A stretch of 64,000 bases of DNA from JAJTCH01 sp040386195 (GTDB lineage: Bacteria > Pseudomonadota > Alphaproteobacteria > Rickettsiales > UBA1997): positions 11,489 through 75,488 of the forward strand of contig JAZKFV010000021.1 of assembly GCA_040386195.1 (NCBI GenBank), given 5' to 3'. Position 1 is the first letter of the stretch, and every line of letters starts with the position of its first letter. The position numbers and the translations under genes were made by a program. Shown here piece by piece: positions 43,924 through 53,166 of the stretch. Below the pieces are notes generated by a model. The model saw only the letters and a list, made by a program, of their open reading frames with translations, did no database searches and was not told the DNA's origin.

Positions 43924-45873
43924 TTATTGCGTTGATTGTCTAACTTTTGATGGCTGCTGAAGTAATTTGGCGCCACCAAAAGGTTCAAGCCCATATTCGT
44001 CTGGATAACAAATATCTCCTCTTCTACCATTCAATTTTTCTTTAGCAGATTCACAATATTCGGTCACAAAGAACATCTTTTCACTTCTCTGACAACCAAT
44101 TGTTTTTTCATTTCCATCCAAATCTTGCACCACAAATTCTATATCACAACTTGCATCATGGAATATTTGAGTAATTTTTTCTTGAGCATTTTCTTCATTT
44201 ACCAATTGATCAATGGTTACTATTTCACCCTCAATATAAACCGCAGTTATATATTTACCTACTAACCATTCGGCAATATTAACATCTGAAGGATTGTCAC
44301 CAATGTAAAATCTAGCCGTATATGGAGCAAAAGTTTCTATCACTTGCAAAACACACTTGCCATCAAGCTCTACAGCTAAGGTATCCGCACCAATACCATT
44401 ATAAGCTCCGTATGGATGAGGATTCTTTGCCTGTTTTTTTAAATTAGATTTTAAGTTAGAAATAATTGGATCAACCTTACTAACAAAAGAGTCTTCTGGC
44501 TCATCACCGTCAATCCAATCATGAATTTTTTTGCACACTTTTTGTTGCTGTTCTTCAGTAATTTTTATGTCAGTTTCTGGTTCTGGTGTTAATTCTGCAG
44601 AAACAGCTTTGGTGTTTCTTCTTGTCGGTCTAATTGGATTTTTTGGTATTCTCTCATCTTGACCAAAATGAACTTTTTTTCCCACTCTTACCGGAGGTTT
44701 TTTTGCTTCAGTTTTTTGCCTATTTATCTCCTTGAAAGCTTCAGGCAAAGTTTTTTTAGCAACAGCATTTCGAAGCTGCTGCTCTCTTTTAGCGGATTCA
44801 ATTGAAGCTTTCAAAGCCGCTTGCAAATTTGGATCGTTTTTGTCTTTTTCTTGCTCAGCTAATTCCGACAAACTTCTGGCAACTGCCAATCTTAAATCAG
44901 AATCGTTATTTTCATTTTCTACAAATGAATTTTTTTGTTGCTCTTGTTGATATGTTTTTAATGATTCCGCGATCGCTTTTTGAATCTGCCCTTCTTCGGT
45001 ATCAGTGTTAGTTTGCAAATCTTGAACAGATGATACCCCTCTTGCATAACGATCAATTCTTTCGGCAAGAAAAGAGTTCCCCTTAGTAAAGTTATAAATA
45101 TCAATCAATTCTTGCGCTCGATAATCAGCTATTCGTGAATTATTTTCACCTCTAATATTAGCCGCAATTCTTACGGTATGATCTTTTAACTCCCGTCTTT
45201 TACTTGCTGGATTTAAAATTTTATGATGAGTGCAATGCAAAACTCCTAAAGCCTGAGCAAAAACTTCCACATCACGAGTATCTGCCCAATAATTTTGGTC
45301 ATTACTATCACGAAGTAAGTTCTCTAATTTTCGTACAATCTTTTCCTTCTCTTCGTTGCCACGACCAATAATATTAATAACAAAATTGACAGCTTGCGTC
45401 ATATCTAAACTTTTAGATTTACTTAAGTTTAATTTTGCTTTTTTAGCGGCAGCAATTATTAGCGGATTCTTTTTTAAATTATCATTATTCAAAACCGCAT
45501 TAACCATGGCATGAACTCCGCAAGCACCATCACCTTGGCAAGAAATATTGTTTTTTGACCATCGATTATGTTCAAATCTATACTCAACCAGACTCCAATG
45601 TCCACCATAGGTATTAGTGAATGAAAAAAATGATTGCCCATTTTTTGGTCGATAATTATCGCCTCCTAACTGCTCTTTTACAATCCCAAACTCATCTTGC
45701 CCACGCAAATTATTAGTTCCAACCGGAGTTAAAAAAACCACTGGCGCCGCTTTAACATCGTCAATATCTAAAGTCTCCACCTCCGAATTAGGCATCAAAT
45801 TCACTCGGTAACGAACATATTGTTCAAATAATTCTTGATCGCTTTGAGTTGTTTGTTCTAACTGATTTCTCAT
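43924..45873 (-). CDS. Cysteine-protease-like protein with three ubiquitin-interacting motifs (candidate secreted deubiquitinase)
   Basis: A 649-residue protein without signal peptide or membrane segment. Residues about 85-130 contain GGHWSLVEYRF (H92) and then CQGDGACGVHAMVNAVL, with Q113 and C118. His-Trp before Gln-x4-Cys-Gly is the order of clan CE (Ulp1/ChlaDub-like) peptidases. GDGACG plus the later YWADTRDVEVFAQALG (195-210) also recalls OTU proteases. Three stretches fit the ubiquitin-interacting motif (acidic, hydrophobic-x2-Ala-x3-Ser): IQKAIAESL (A300/S304), LRLAVARSL (A330/S334), LQAALKASI (A353/S357). A basic linker and a C-terminal domain of unknown type (about 460-649) follow. 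Ubiquitin is absent from bacteria, so a host target is implied. Function is inferred. Confidence 0.7.
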   Translation of the reverse strand: MRNQLEQTTQSDQELFEQYVRYRVNLMPNSEVETLDIDDVKAAPVVFLTPVGTNNLRGQDEFGIVKEQLGGDNYRPKNGQSFFSFTNTYGGHWSLVEYRFEHNRWSKNNISCQGDGACGVHAMVNAVLNNDNLKKNPLIIAAAKKAKLNLSKSKSLDMTQAVNFVINIIGRGNEEKEKIVRKLENLLRDSNDQNYWADTRDVEVFAQALGVLHCTHHKILNPASKRRELKDHTVRIAANIRGENNSRIADYRAQELIDIYNFTKGNSFLAERIDRYARGVSSVQDLQTNTDTEEGQIQKAIAESLKTYQQEQQKNSFVENENNDSDLRLAVARSLSELAEQEKDKNDPNLQAALKASIESAKREQQLRNAVAKKTLPEAFKEINRQKTEAKKPPVRVGKKVHFGQDERIPKNPIRPTRRNTKAVSAELTPEPETDIKITEEQQQKVCKKIHDWIDGDEPEDSFVSKVDPIISNLKSNLKKQAKNPHPYGAYNGIGADTLAVELDGKCVLQVIETFAPYTARFYIGDNPSDVNIAEWLVGKYITAVYIEGEIVTIDQLVNEENAQEKITQIFHDASCDIEFVVQDLDGNEKTIGCQRSEKMFFVTEYCESAKEKLNGRRGDICYPDEYGLEPFGGAKLLQQPSKVRQSTQ

Positions 45874-45933
45874 AAGATTATTTAATATTATAATTGATTG
45901 TTTAACCTAAAACAGAATTAAAAAACTTCCAAA

Positions 45934-48723
45934 ATGCACAAAAATATTTTCAACATAAAACCAAACTCAAGCTTTTTGTCAAGCCTTGCCCAATGGGTTT
46001 GGCAAAATTATCCTGATCAGCTTTATTTATCAAGCCTTACTATCTTGTTGCCCAGCCGTAGAGCTTGCCGAGAGCTGAAAAAAATATTTTTAAATTTATC
46101 TAAAAATGAAGCAGTAATTTTGCCAAAAATTTTAGCGATTGGCGATGTTGATTATGATGAAGTATTTTTTAGCGATTCTGGCAACAAAATTGAATATCAA
46201 TTACGACTCATTGAAGCAATTAAAAATTGGAATCACAAAACCAATCTCTTCGGCAAAAACATCTCCACCGCCGCGCTGGCAGCAATTGCTGATAATCTGC
46301 AAACTTTTTTAGATGAGATTGAAAAAGAAGGTTTGAGTTTGGATAATTTGCTGGCAATTGACGATTCTGAGCTTGCTTCACACAAACAACAAATCTTAAA
46401 ATTTCTCCAATATTTTAGCAGTGTTTGGCAAAATACTTTGCTCAAGGATGGTTTAATTTCCGCTGCCAAAAACCGCAATTTGATGCTTAAAAATTATAAT
46501 GAACATCTTCAAAAAAATGGTAGCCAACATCCAATCATCGCCGCTGGCTCAACCGGAAGCGTTGTTGCTGCTTCTGAGCTTTTAAAAACTATTGCCTCAC
46601 TTGAAAATGGTCATTTGGTCTTATTTGGGCTAGATCAAAATTTAGATGAAAATATTTGGCAAAAAATTGCAGAAAATCATCCGCAATTTATGCTCAAAAA
46701 ATTGTTAGAAAAAATAGGAATCGTAAGAAAAAATGTTGTAAATATTGACAGCGCAAAACAAAGCGATGTGCTTAATTTATGCTCTTTAGCAATGTTGCCA
46801 ATAGAATTTATTTTTGAAAAACAACCAGAGAAAATAAATCAAATCAATTCCCTAACCAAAATTGAAACCGAGAACGAATTTGCTGAAGCAAAAATTATCG
46901 CCTTGCTGTTGCGTCAGGCTTTAGAAACCAAAGAAAAAACCGCCGCATTAATTAGTAATGACAAAAATTTAATCCAGCTGGTAAAAGCCAATTTGCTGGC
47001 TTGGCAGATTGAAATTGACGATTCAGCAAGCTCAAATTTAGCTGAATCTGAATTAGCAAATTATCTATTTTTAATCAGCCAATTTGCCAGCAATGATTTT
47101 AGTGCGATTAATTTATTAGCAGTTTTAAAACATCCTTTAAGTGGCTTTTCAGCTGAGTTTCTGAAGGTTTTAGAAATTAAAGTTTTAAGAAATGTAGTCA
47201 AATTTTCTAACTTTGATGATTTGATTGCGCAGATAAAAAATAATGATGAATTATTGGTTTGGCTAAAACAAATTGCCAAAATTTTTCAACCTTTAATTAG
47301 TGAGTTTCAAAAAGAAAAAATTGATTTTAAAAAAATAGTTGCGTTACATTTTGATTGTTTATCGTCATTGCGAGGAGGCAACGCCGACGCAACAATCCCT
47401 AGTCTTAATGGCAATGAAGAACTTTTAGAATTTTATCAAGAAATCTTAAATACTAAAACCAATTTTAATCTAGAACCGCAAAGTTATAACCAACTGCTTC
47501 AAAACCTACTCAAAAATTATCAATTCAGAAAATCCGGCAAATTTCATCCCCGCTTACATATTTTATCAACTATGGAAGCAAGATTGATGAGCTATGATTT
47601 AACCATTGTTTCTGGGCTTTGCGAAGGAGAATTTCCGTCTAAATCTAGCGATGATTGGCTGGGAAATAAAATTCGCGCTGAATTTGGGCTATCGTCTGGA
47701 GCTAAGAAAATCGGCATTGCCGCTTATGATTTTTGTAATTATTTAGGCAATAAAGAAGTGATTTTGCTTTATCCAAAAAATCAAAATAACGCTCCAACAA
47801 TTAAATCACGATTTTTATTAAAGTTAGAAACAGTCTTGAAATTAAACGGCTGGGAAGATTATTTAAAAGATGGTGAAGAATATTTGCAGCTACTAAATTT
47901 AGATTCTAAAAAACCAATCAACGCTTCAAGAGCCAATCCAACGCCAGAACAAAAACTCCAAAAAATCTCCGCCACCGATATTTCTAAATGGCTTCGAAAC
48001 CCTTATTATATCTACGCCAAACGCATTTTACAGCTCAAGCCTTTAAAACAAATTGAACAGGATGCATCTTTTGCTGAATTTGGAAATTTTGTTCATAAAG
48101 CTTTAGAAGAATTTGTCAAAAATTATCCAAAAATTGATTTAGAAAAATTTGCGAAAGAAATTTTCTCCAATTATTTTCCTGACCAAGCCACGCATTTATT
48201 ATGGTGGCCAAGATTTGAAAATATTGCTAAATGGTTTTTAAAACAGGAAATTGAGCTGAGAAAAAATTTACAAAAAAGTTTTGTTGAAATCGAAGCTGAA
48301 GTAATTATCGGCGATATAATTTTGACCACCAAAGTTGATCGTATCAATTTATATCAAGATGGCAGCTATGAAATTATTGATTATAAAACCGGAACTTTGC
48401 CCGCGCCAAAAGAAATTAAATCTGGCTTGGAGCCACAATTAGCAGTGGAAGCGATTGTTTTGACTAAAGGTAAAATTAAAAATTATTCAGAGTTAAAAAT
48501 TTTACAAGTCAATAATTTGCAATATCAAAATTTGAAAGGCAAAGATCAAAATGAAGCTAAAGATTTAAGCGATATTGATAAATTAATTACTGCCGCCGAT
48601 GATGGAATTTTAAGGCTTTTAGAAATTTTTAATGATCAAAATTTTGGATATATTTGCTGTCCAAATATTGATATCTATAAAGAAGATGATTATTGGCATC
48701 TAGCACGAACTGGAGAATTATGA
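45934..48723 (+). CDS. addB: Double-strand break repair protein AddB (alphaproteobacterial type)
   Basis: Nuclease/inactivated-helicase subunit of AddAB, which resects DNA ends for RecA. It has 929 residues. The N-terminal LTILLPSRRACRELKKIF, central RLHILSTMEARLMSYDLTIVSGLCEGEFP and C-terminal PDDEXK nuclease region (about 705-830, with FGNFVHKALEEF, TTKVDRINLY and EIIDYKTGTLP) are all clear. Residues about 477-490 (SSLRGGNADATIPS) look like a read-through repeat, foreign to the family. addA is not adjacent; instead truA follows with a 4-base ATGA overlap. Confidence 0.93.
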   Translation: MHKNIFNIKPNSSFLSSLAQWVWQNYPDQLYLSSLTILLPSRRACRELKKIFLNLSKNEAVILPKILAIGDVDYDEVFFSDSGNKIEYQLRLIEAIKNWNHKTNLFGKNISTAALAAIADNLQTFLDEIEKEGLSLDNLLAIDDSELASHKQQILKFLQYFSSVWQNTLLKDGLISAAKNRNLMLKNYNEHLQKNGSQHPIIAAGSTGSVVAASELLKTIASLENGHLVLFGLDQNLDENIWQKIAENHPQFMLKKLLEKIGIVRKNVVNIDSAKQSDVLNLCSLAMLPIEFIFEKQPEKINQINSLTKIETENEFAEAKIIALLLRQALETKEKTAALISNDKNLIQLVKANLLAWQIEIDDSASSNLAESELANYLFLISQFASNDFSAINLLAVLKHPLSGFSAEFLKVLEIKVLRNVVKFSNFDDLIAQIKNNDELLVWLKQIAKIFQPLISEFQKEKIDFKKIVALHFDCLSSLRGGNADATIPSLNGNEELLEFYQEILNTKTNFNLEPQSYNQLLQNLLKNYQFRKSGKFHPRLHILSTMEARLMSYDLTIVSGLCEGEFPSKSSDDWLGNKIRAEFGLSSGAKKIGIAAYDFCNYLGNKEVILLYPKNQNNAPTIKSRFLLKLETVLKLNGWEDYLKDGEEYLQLLNLDSKKPINASRANPTPEQKLQKISATDISKWLRNPYYIYAKRILQLKPLKQIEQDASFAEFGNFVHKALEEFVKNYPKIDLEKFAKEIFSNYFPDQATHLLWWPRFENIAKWFLKQEIELRKNLQKSFVEIEAEVIIGDIILTTKVDRINLYQDGSYEIIDYKTGTLPAPKEIKSGLEPQLAVEAIVLTKGKIKNYSELKILQVNNLQYQNLKGKDQNEAKDLSDIDKLITAADDGILRLLEIFNDQNFGYICCPNIDIYKEDDYWHLARTGEL
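47363..47402. repeat. Second type of dispersed repeat, inside addB
   Basis: The stretch starts CGTCATTGCGAGGAGGCAAC and continues GCCGACGCAACAATCC. It is GC-richer than the flanks and has the look of the common CGTCATTGCGAG...GCAATCC dispersed repeat. It is read through in frame as SSLRGGNADATIPS. Only one copy is seen in the window. Confidence 0.65.
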
Positions 48724-49484
48724 ACAGATATAAATTAACTATCGAATATAAAGGAGGAAACTTTATTGGCTGGCAAAAGCAAGCTGATAATCCAAACTCA
48801 ATTCAAGAAATTATTGAAAAAGCAATCTTTGATTTAACTGGCGAAAAGGTTGATTTGGTTGGCTCGGGCAGAACTGATGCTGGCGTTCATGCGTTGGCGC
48901 AAACGGCGCATTTTGATTTACAAAAACCCACCAAAGAAAATTTTGCCTTTAAAATGCGCGCCGGATTGAATCATTATTTGCGCCAAAATAATATTACCGC
49001 TGATATTGCAATTTTGGATTGCGTGGAAGTTGATAAAAATTTTCACAGCCGCTTTGATGGCAAGATGCGCCATTATCAATATCAAATCATTTCTCGTCAC
49101 CCTCATTTGACTTTGCATCGCGATTTGGCTTGGCAAATTAGTTATCCTTTGGATATTAACGAAATGCTCAAAGCCGCTCAATATTTACTAGGCAAGCACG
49201 ATTTTAGCAGCTTTCGAGATTCTGAGTGCCAATCCAAAAGTGCCATAAAATCGATTGAAAAAATTGAGATTTTTCAGGAAGGAGATTTGGTAAAAATGAA
49301 TTTTTCCGCCAAATCTTTTTTGCATCATCAAGTTAGAAATATGGTGGGAACGCTTGTTTTAGTTGGTGGCGGAAGAATGAAAGCTGAAGATGTGAAAATG
49401 ATTTTAGAAACCCGCGATCGAACAAAATCCGGCTCAAACGCACCTGCTGGCGGGCTTTATTTTTTGGGAGTTGATTATGAATAA
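48720..49484 (+). CDS. truA: tRNA pseudouridine(38-40) synthase TruA
   Basis: Makes pseudouridine in the anticodon arm of many tRNAs. From the ATG at 48720 it has 254 residues. The N-terminal YKLTIEYKGGNFIGWQKQ and the catalytic-Asp motif GSGRTDAGVHALAQ are intact, as is FLHHQVRNMVGTLVLVG. ATGA overlap with addB indicates coupled translation. It is convergent with the CcmG-like gene, with a repeat element between them. Confidence 0.97.
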   Translation: MNRYKLTIEYKGGNFIGWQKQADNPNSIQEIIEKAIFDLTGEKVDLVGSGRTDAGVHALAQTAHFDLQKPTKENFAFKMRAGLNHYLRQNNITADIAILDCVEVDKNFHSRFDGKMRHYQYQIISRHPHLTLHRDLAWQISYPLDINEMLKAAQYLLGKHDFSSFRDSECQSKSAIKSIEKIEIFQEGDLVKMNFSAKSFLHHQVRNMVGTLVLVGGGRMKAEDVKMILETRDRTKSGSNAPAGGLYFLGVDYE

Positions 49485-49487
49485 TTG

Positions 49488-49523
49488 TGTCATCCTGAGC
49501 TTAAGCGAAGGATGACATCTCGG
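49488..49523. repeat. TGTCATCCT-family element forming the 3' end of the CcmG-like gene
   Basis: TGTCATCCTGAGCTTAAGCG then AAGGATGACATCTCGG. A short internal palindrome TGTCATCCT...AGGATGACA is formed, more compact than the 68-bp copies. On the minus strand it encodes the last residues (VILRLSSG) and the stop codon of the neighbouring gene. Confidence 0.85.
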
Positions 49524-50014
49524 TCAATCGCCCCACGCCAATAATAAATCACTCGACCTTGCGGATCAATCAGAAAGCTCTCCGGCGTTCCGCTCACTGA
49601 TAATAATTTAGAAAAAATTCCTTTATTATCAGCGCCAATTTTTAAATATGGATTACCATTTTTAGCTAAATAATCTTTGGTATTTTCATTAATATCACGC
49701 CACGCAACTCCATAGATATTAATTTTATTTGTTCTCGCCAATTGCATAAGCAAATCATGCTCAGCAACGCAGCTGACACACCACGAGGCAAAAACATTTA
49801 TTAAAGAATATTTGCCTTGCAAATCTTGATTAGAAAAATTTTCTGATGAATTGTTGAGTTCAGGCAAAGAAAATTGTGGCACAATAATTTCTTCTCCCGA
49901 TTCTAATTTAGCAGCAATTGAGCTGCTTTTATTGTGTTGATAAAGCGCCACTAAACCGGTGGTGATGATGAGAAGAAGAATTAAAAATGGTGAGATTAAA
50001 AGTAATCTTTTCAT
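49490..50014 (-). CDS. ccmG: Thioredoxin-fold protein, CcmG/DsbE-like
   Basis: Membrane-tethered periplasmic thiol reductant, probably for cytochrome c maturation. It has 174 residues. A membrane anchor (about 4-25) is followed by a thioredoxin fold with the active site C79-V-S-C82 in FASWCVSCVAEH. The cis-Pro loop GTPESFLIDPQGRV is typical of CcmG. The last eight residues and stop codon come from a palindromic repeat, so the original C-terminus has probably been replaced. It follows metX by 3 bases; no other ccm gene is near. Confidence 0.9.
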   Translation of the reverse strand: MKRLLLISPFLILLLIITTGLVALYQHNKSSSIAAKLESGEEIIVPQFSLPELNNSSENFSNQDLQGKYSLINVFASWCVSCVAEHDLLMQLARTNKINIYGVAWRDINENTKDYLAKNGNPYLKIGADNKGIFSKLLSVSGTPESFLIDPQGRVIYYWRGAIDRDVILRLSSG

Positions 50015-50017
50015 AAA

Positions 50018-51163
50018 TCAAAAAACGGCTCTGATAAATCCGGCGACAGTTTCTTTCAAAGCTTCATTTTCAATTAAAAAAGAATCATGTCCGGCACCGC
50101 CAACAATTTCTAAGAAGCTCACATCAACTCCTGAAATTGCTAAGGCTTGAGTTAATTTTTTTGATTCAGCGGTTGGAAAAAGCCAATCATCGGAAAAAGA
50201 AATTATACAAAATTTAGCCTTTACATTTTTAAACGCATCACTCAAAACGCCGTTATTTTCAGCTTCTAAATCAAAATAATCTAAAGCTTTGGTGATATAG
50301 ATATAGCAATTCGGATCAAAGCGATTGACAAAGCTGCTGCCTTGGTGGCGCAAATAGCTTTCAATTTGAAAATCAACATCAAGGTTGAAAGAAAAATTAT
50401 CTTTATTTTGTAAGTTGCGTCCAAATTTTTTATGCAAAGCATCTTCGGATAAATAAGTAATATTTGCCGCCATTCTGGCAACTGCCAAACCTTTGCTGGG
50501 ATATTTTTTTTCCAGCAAATATTTGCCCGCGCACCAATCCGGATCCGCCATAATTGCTTGGCGCGCCACTTCGTTAAAGGCAATATTTTGCGTGCTATAA
50601 CGATAAGAAGTGGCAATTGGCACGATGGCTTTAGAAGAGTTGGGATAAGAGATTGCCCATTGCAAAGCCTGAAACCCGCCCATTGAGCCGCCCACAATTG
50701 CTAATAATTTTTCAATTTTCAAATAATCAATCAATAATTTTTGGGCGTTGACAATATCGACAATAGTTATGATTGGAAAATCTAAAGCGTAAGGTTGATT
50801 AGTTTTTGGGTTAATTTCTTTGGGCGAAAAAGAGCCTAAACAACCGCCAATTACATTTGAACAAATTACAAAATATTTATCGGTATCAATTGGCTTACCG
50901 CTTCCCACCATAGAATTCCACCAGCCATCTTTGCCGGTGATTGGATTTTTTGATGCCACATATTGATCGCCAGTTAAAGCGTGGCAAACTAAAATAGCGT
51001 TGGATTTATCAGCATTTAATTTGCCATAAGTTTGATAAGCTAAATTAAAATTGGAAATTTCTACACCACAAACCAACTTCAAAGGTTTATCCTGCGCCAA
51101 TAAAGCAATTTCGCCAACTTCAATCTCTTTATATTCGGGGCCAAAAATTGATTTTATTTGCAT
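50018..51163 (-). CDS. metX: Homoserine O-acetyltransferase (MetX family)
   Basis: Activates homoserine for methionine synthesis. It has 381 residues of the alpha/beta-hydrolase fold. The nucleophile is S160 in VGGSMGGFQALQWA. The catalytic Asp is in FSDDWLFPTAESK and the His in GGAGHDSFL. The conserved oxyanion-side stretch HALTGDQ and INPKTNQPYALDFP are present. Acetyl versus succinyl specificity is not certain from sequence. metW, the frequent partner, is not adjacent. Confidence 0.93.
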   Translation of the reverse strand: MQIKSIFGPEYKEIEVGEIALLAQDKPLKLVCGVEISNFNLAYQTYGKLNADKSNAILVCHALTGDQYVASKNPITGKDGWWNSMVGSGKPIDTDKYFVICSNVIGGCLGSFSPKEINPKTNQPYALDFPIITIVDIVNAQKLLIDYLKIEKLLAIVGGSMGGFQALQWAISYPNSSKAIVPIATSYRYSTQNIAFNEVARQAIMADPDWCAGKYLLEKKYPSKGLAVARMAANITYLSEDALHKKFGRNLQNKDNFSFNLDVDFQIESYLRHQGSSFVNRFDPNCYIYITKALDYFDLEAENNGVLSDAFKNVKAKFCIISFSDDWLFPTAESKKLTQALAISGVDVSFLEIVGGAGHDSFLIENEALKETVAGFIRAVF

Positions 51164-51231
51164 TTTTTTAAATGATTTTTTAAACGACCTAATTTAGATT
51201 AGCTGTTCATTAACCAACAACCAAGCAAGCA

Positions 51232-52101
51232 ATGCCAGAAAGAAAAAAGGAAAGAAAACAGGACAATAACAAAGACAATCAATTATTACAACTGAGGAGT
51301 AAAATTGATAATATCGACAACAAGCTGATCGACCTTTTGAATCAAAGGATGGAAGTGATCAGAGAAGTTGGCGATTATAAAAAAAGTATCAATGAAAACT
51401 TTTTTATTAAATCCGCCCGTGAAGCCGATATGATTAAGACTTTGCTTAAAAAAGCTGATCCATCAATTCCAAAATCCACCATTGTGAGCATTTGGCGCAA
51501 GATCATCACTTCAGCAAATGTGCTTGAGCAAAAGCTAACAATTGCAGTTCACAATCCTGATAAAATTGTCGATTACCAATATTTAATTCGTGAATATTAC
51601 GGCGATTTTGTGCCATTAATTTTTCACGACAGCGCCACTTATATTATTGCTGAGATTGAAAAAAGAGAATGTCAGATTGGCATTTTTGCTTTGCCTGATA
51701 AAGGGCAAAATAAAATTGAAAATTGGTGGATCAATTTAGCTAACAACCAAAGCGGTATTAAAGTTTTCGCCCGCATTCCGTTAATTGGCAATTCGCCATA
51801 TCAACTAGTTGCGGTTGCCATCAAACCGCCGGAAAAATCTGAGGATGATCAAACTCTTTTAACTATTGAAGTTGCCAGTGAGTTTTCCAAATATCAAGTT
51901 GACGAAGCTTTGAACGCCACCAAGTTGAAATTTAAAATTTTACAATCTGCTAAATTAGACCAAATTCAAAATGTTAATTTTTATCTAATTGAAATTGATG
52001 GATTTTTTGAAGAACAAAGCCCAGAAATTATCCAATTTTCTCATAGTCAAATTAAACCTTTTGTCAAAGTTCTCGGGCATTTTGCCAAGCCAATTATTTA
52101 A
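51232..52101 (+). CDS. Chorismate mutase (AroQ type) with C-terminal extension
   Basis: Converts chorismate to prephenate. It has 289 residues. After a basic N-terminal tail, residues 20-105 form the AroQ helical mutase: LRSKIDNIDNKLIDLLNQRM, EVIREVGDYKKS, SAREADMIKTLL. The C-terminal 180 residues resemble the extension common in alphaproteobacterial chorismate mutases rather than a complete prephenate dehydratase; the usual TRF catalytic motif of PheA is not visible. It is divergent from metX and 6 bases upstream of hemH. Confidence 0.85.
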   Translation: MPERKKERKQDNNKDNQLLQLRSKIDNIDNKLIDLLNQRMEVIREVGDYKKSINENFFIKSAREADMIKTLLKKADPSIPKSTIVSIWRKIITSANVLEQKLTIAVHNPDKIVDYQYLIREYYGDFVPLIFHDSATYIIAEIEKRECQIGIFALPDKGQNKIENWWINLANNQSGIKVFARIPLIGNSPYQLVAVAIKPPEKSEDDQTLLTIEVASEFSKYQVDEALNATKLKFKILQSAKLDQIQNVNFYLIEIDGFFEEQSPEIIQFSHSQIKPFVKVLGHFAKPII

Positions 52102-52107
52102 ATTTCA

Positions 52108-53166
52108 ATGAACAAAAAAACTGCAGTAATTTTATTTAATTTAGGCGGCCCCAATAATTTGCAATCGGTTAAAGGTTTTTTATTTAACCTGTTTAATGAC
52201 AAAGCAATCATTGGCTTGCCGCAACCTTTGCGTTTTTTATTAGCCAAATTAATTTCCTCACGCAGAGACAAAAAAGCTCAAGCAATTTATGCCCAAATTG
52301 GTGGCAAATCGCCAATTTTAGAAACCACTAATGCCCAAGCTGAGGCTTTGGAAAAAGAACTTTCTTATTTAGGAAATTTTAAAGTTTTTGTGGTGATGCG
52401 TTATTGGCATCCATTTTCAAAAGATGTGGTTAAAAAAGTTAAAGAATATCAAGCTGATGAAATTATTTTTCTGCCGCTTTATCCACAATTTTCAACAACC
52501 ACAACTGAATCTTCGTTTAAAGATTTTTATCAAAAACTAGTTCAAGAAAAAATTTCTGCACCAGTAAAATATATTTGCTGCTATCCAACCAACCCACAAT
52601 TTATATCGTCTCATTGCCGCTTAATTGCTCAGGCAATTAACAAAACTAGATCTGCTGGTTTTGATAATTTTAGGGTTTTATTTTCCGCGCACGGATTGCC
52701 ACAAAAAATAATTGCTATGGGCGATCCTTATTGCGAGCAGGTGAAAGCTAGTGTTGAAGCAATTGTCGATGAAATTGAGGAAGAAAATCTTGATTATAAA
52801 ATTTGTTATCAATCAAAAGTTGGCCCTTTGGAATGGACAAAACCTTCATTAGAATTTGAAATTAACCGCGCCGCTTTGGATCGTAAAGCAATTATCATTG
52901 TTCCAATCGCTTTTGTTTCAGATCATTCTGAAACTTTGGTGGAGCTGGATATTGAATATAAAGAATTGGCTCACAAATTGAATATTCCTTTTTATTATCG
53001 CGTCGCCGCTTTGAATGTGGATGGCTATTTTATTAAATCTTTATTAGATCTTTGCGCTAGAACTGCCGAGGTTGATTTTAGCTGCAATGGTGGCGATTTT
53101 GGCGCAAGAATTTGCCCAAAGAATTTTAAAAAATGCATCAACCCAAATCCAACCAATGAAAATTAA
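52108..53166 (+). CDS. hemH: Ferrochelatase
   Basis: Inserts Fe2+ into protoporphyrin IX, the last step of haem synthesis. It has 352 residues. N-terminal AVILFNLGGP, the substrate-loop LPLYPQFSTTTT, the catalytic His in LFSAHGLPQ and the Glu region SDHSETLVELDIEY are all present. The C-terminus has several cysteines (DLCAR, FSCNGGDFGARICPKNFKKC), as in ferrochelatases that carry a [2Fe-2S] cluster; whether one forms here is unproven. The stop codon overlaps the ybeY start by 11 bases. Confidence 0.96.
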   Translation: MNKKTAVILFNLGGPNNLQSVKGFLFNLFNDKAIIGLPQPLRFLLAKLISSRRDKKAQAIYAQIGGKSPILETTNAQAEALEKELSYLGNFKVFVVMRYWHPFSKDVVKKVKEYQADEIIFLPLYPQFSTTTTESSFKDFYQKLVQEKISAPVKYICCYPTNPQFISSHCRLIAQAINKTRSAGFDNFRVLFSAHGLPQKIIAMGDPYCEQVKASVEAIVDEIEEENLDYKICYQSKVGPLEWTKPSLEFEINRAALDRKAIIIVPIAFVSDHSETLVELDIEYKELAHKLNIPFYYRVAALNVDGYFIKSLLDLCARTAEVDFSCNGGDFGARICPKNFKKCINPNPTNEN

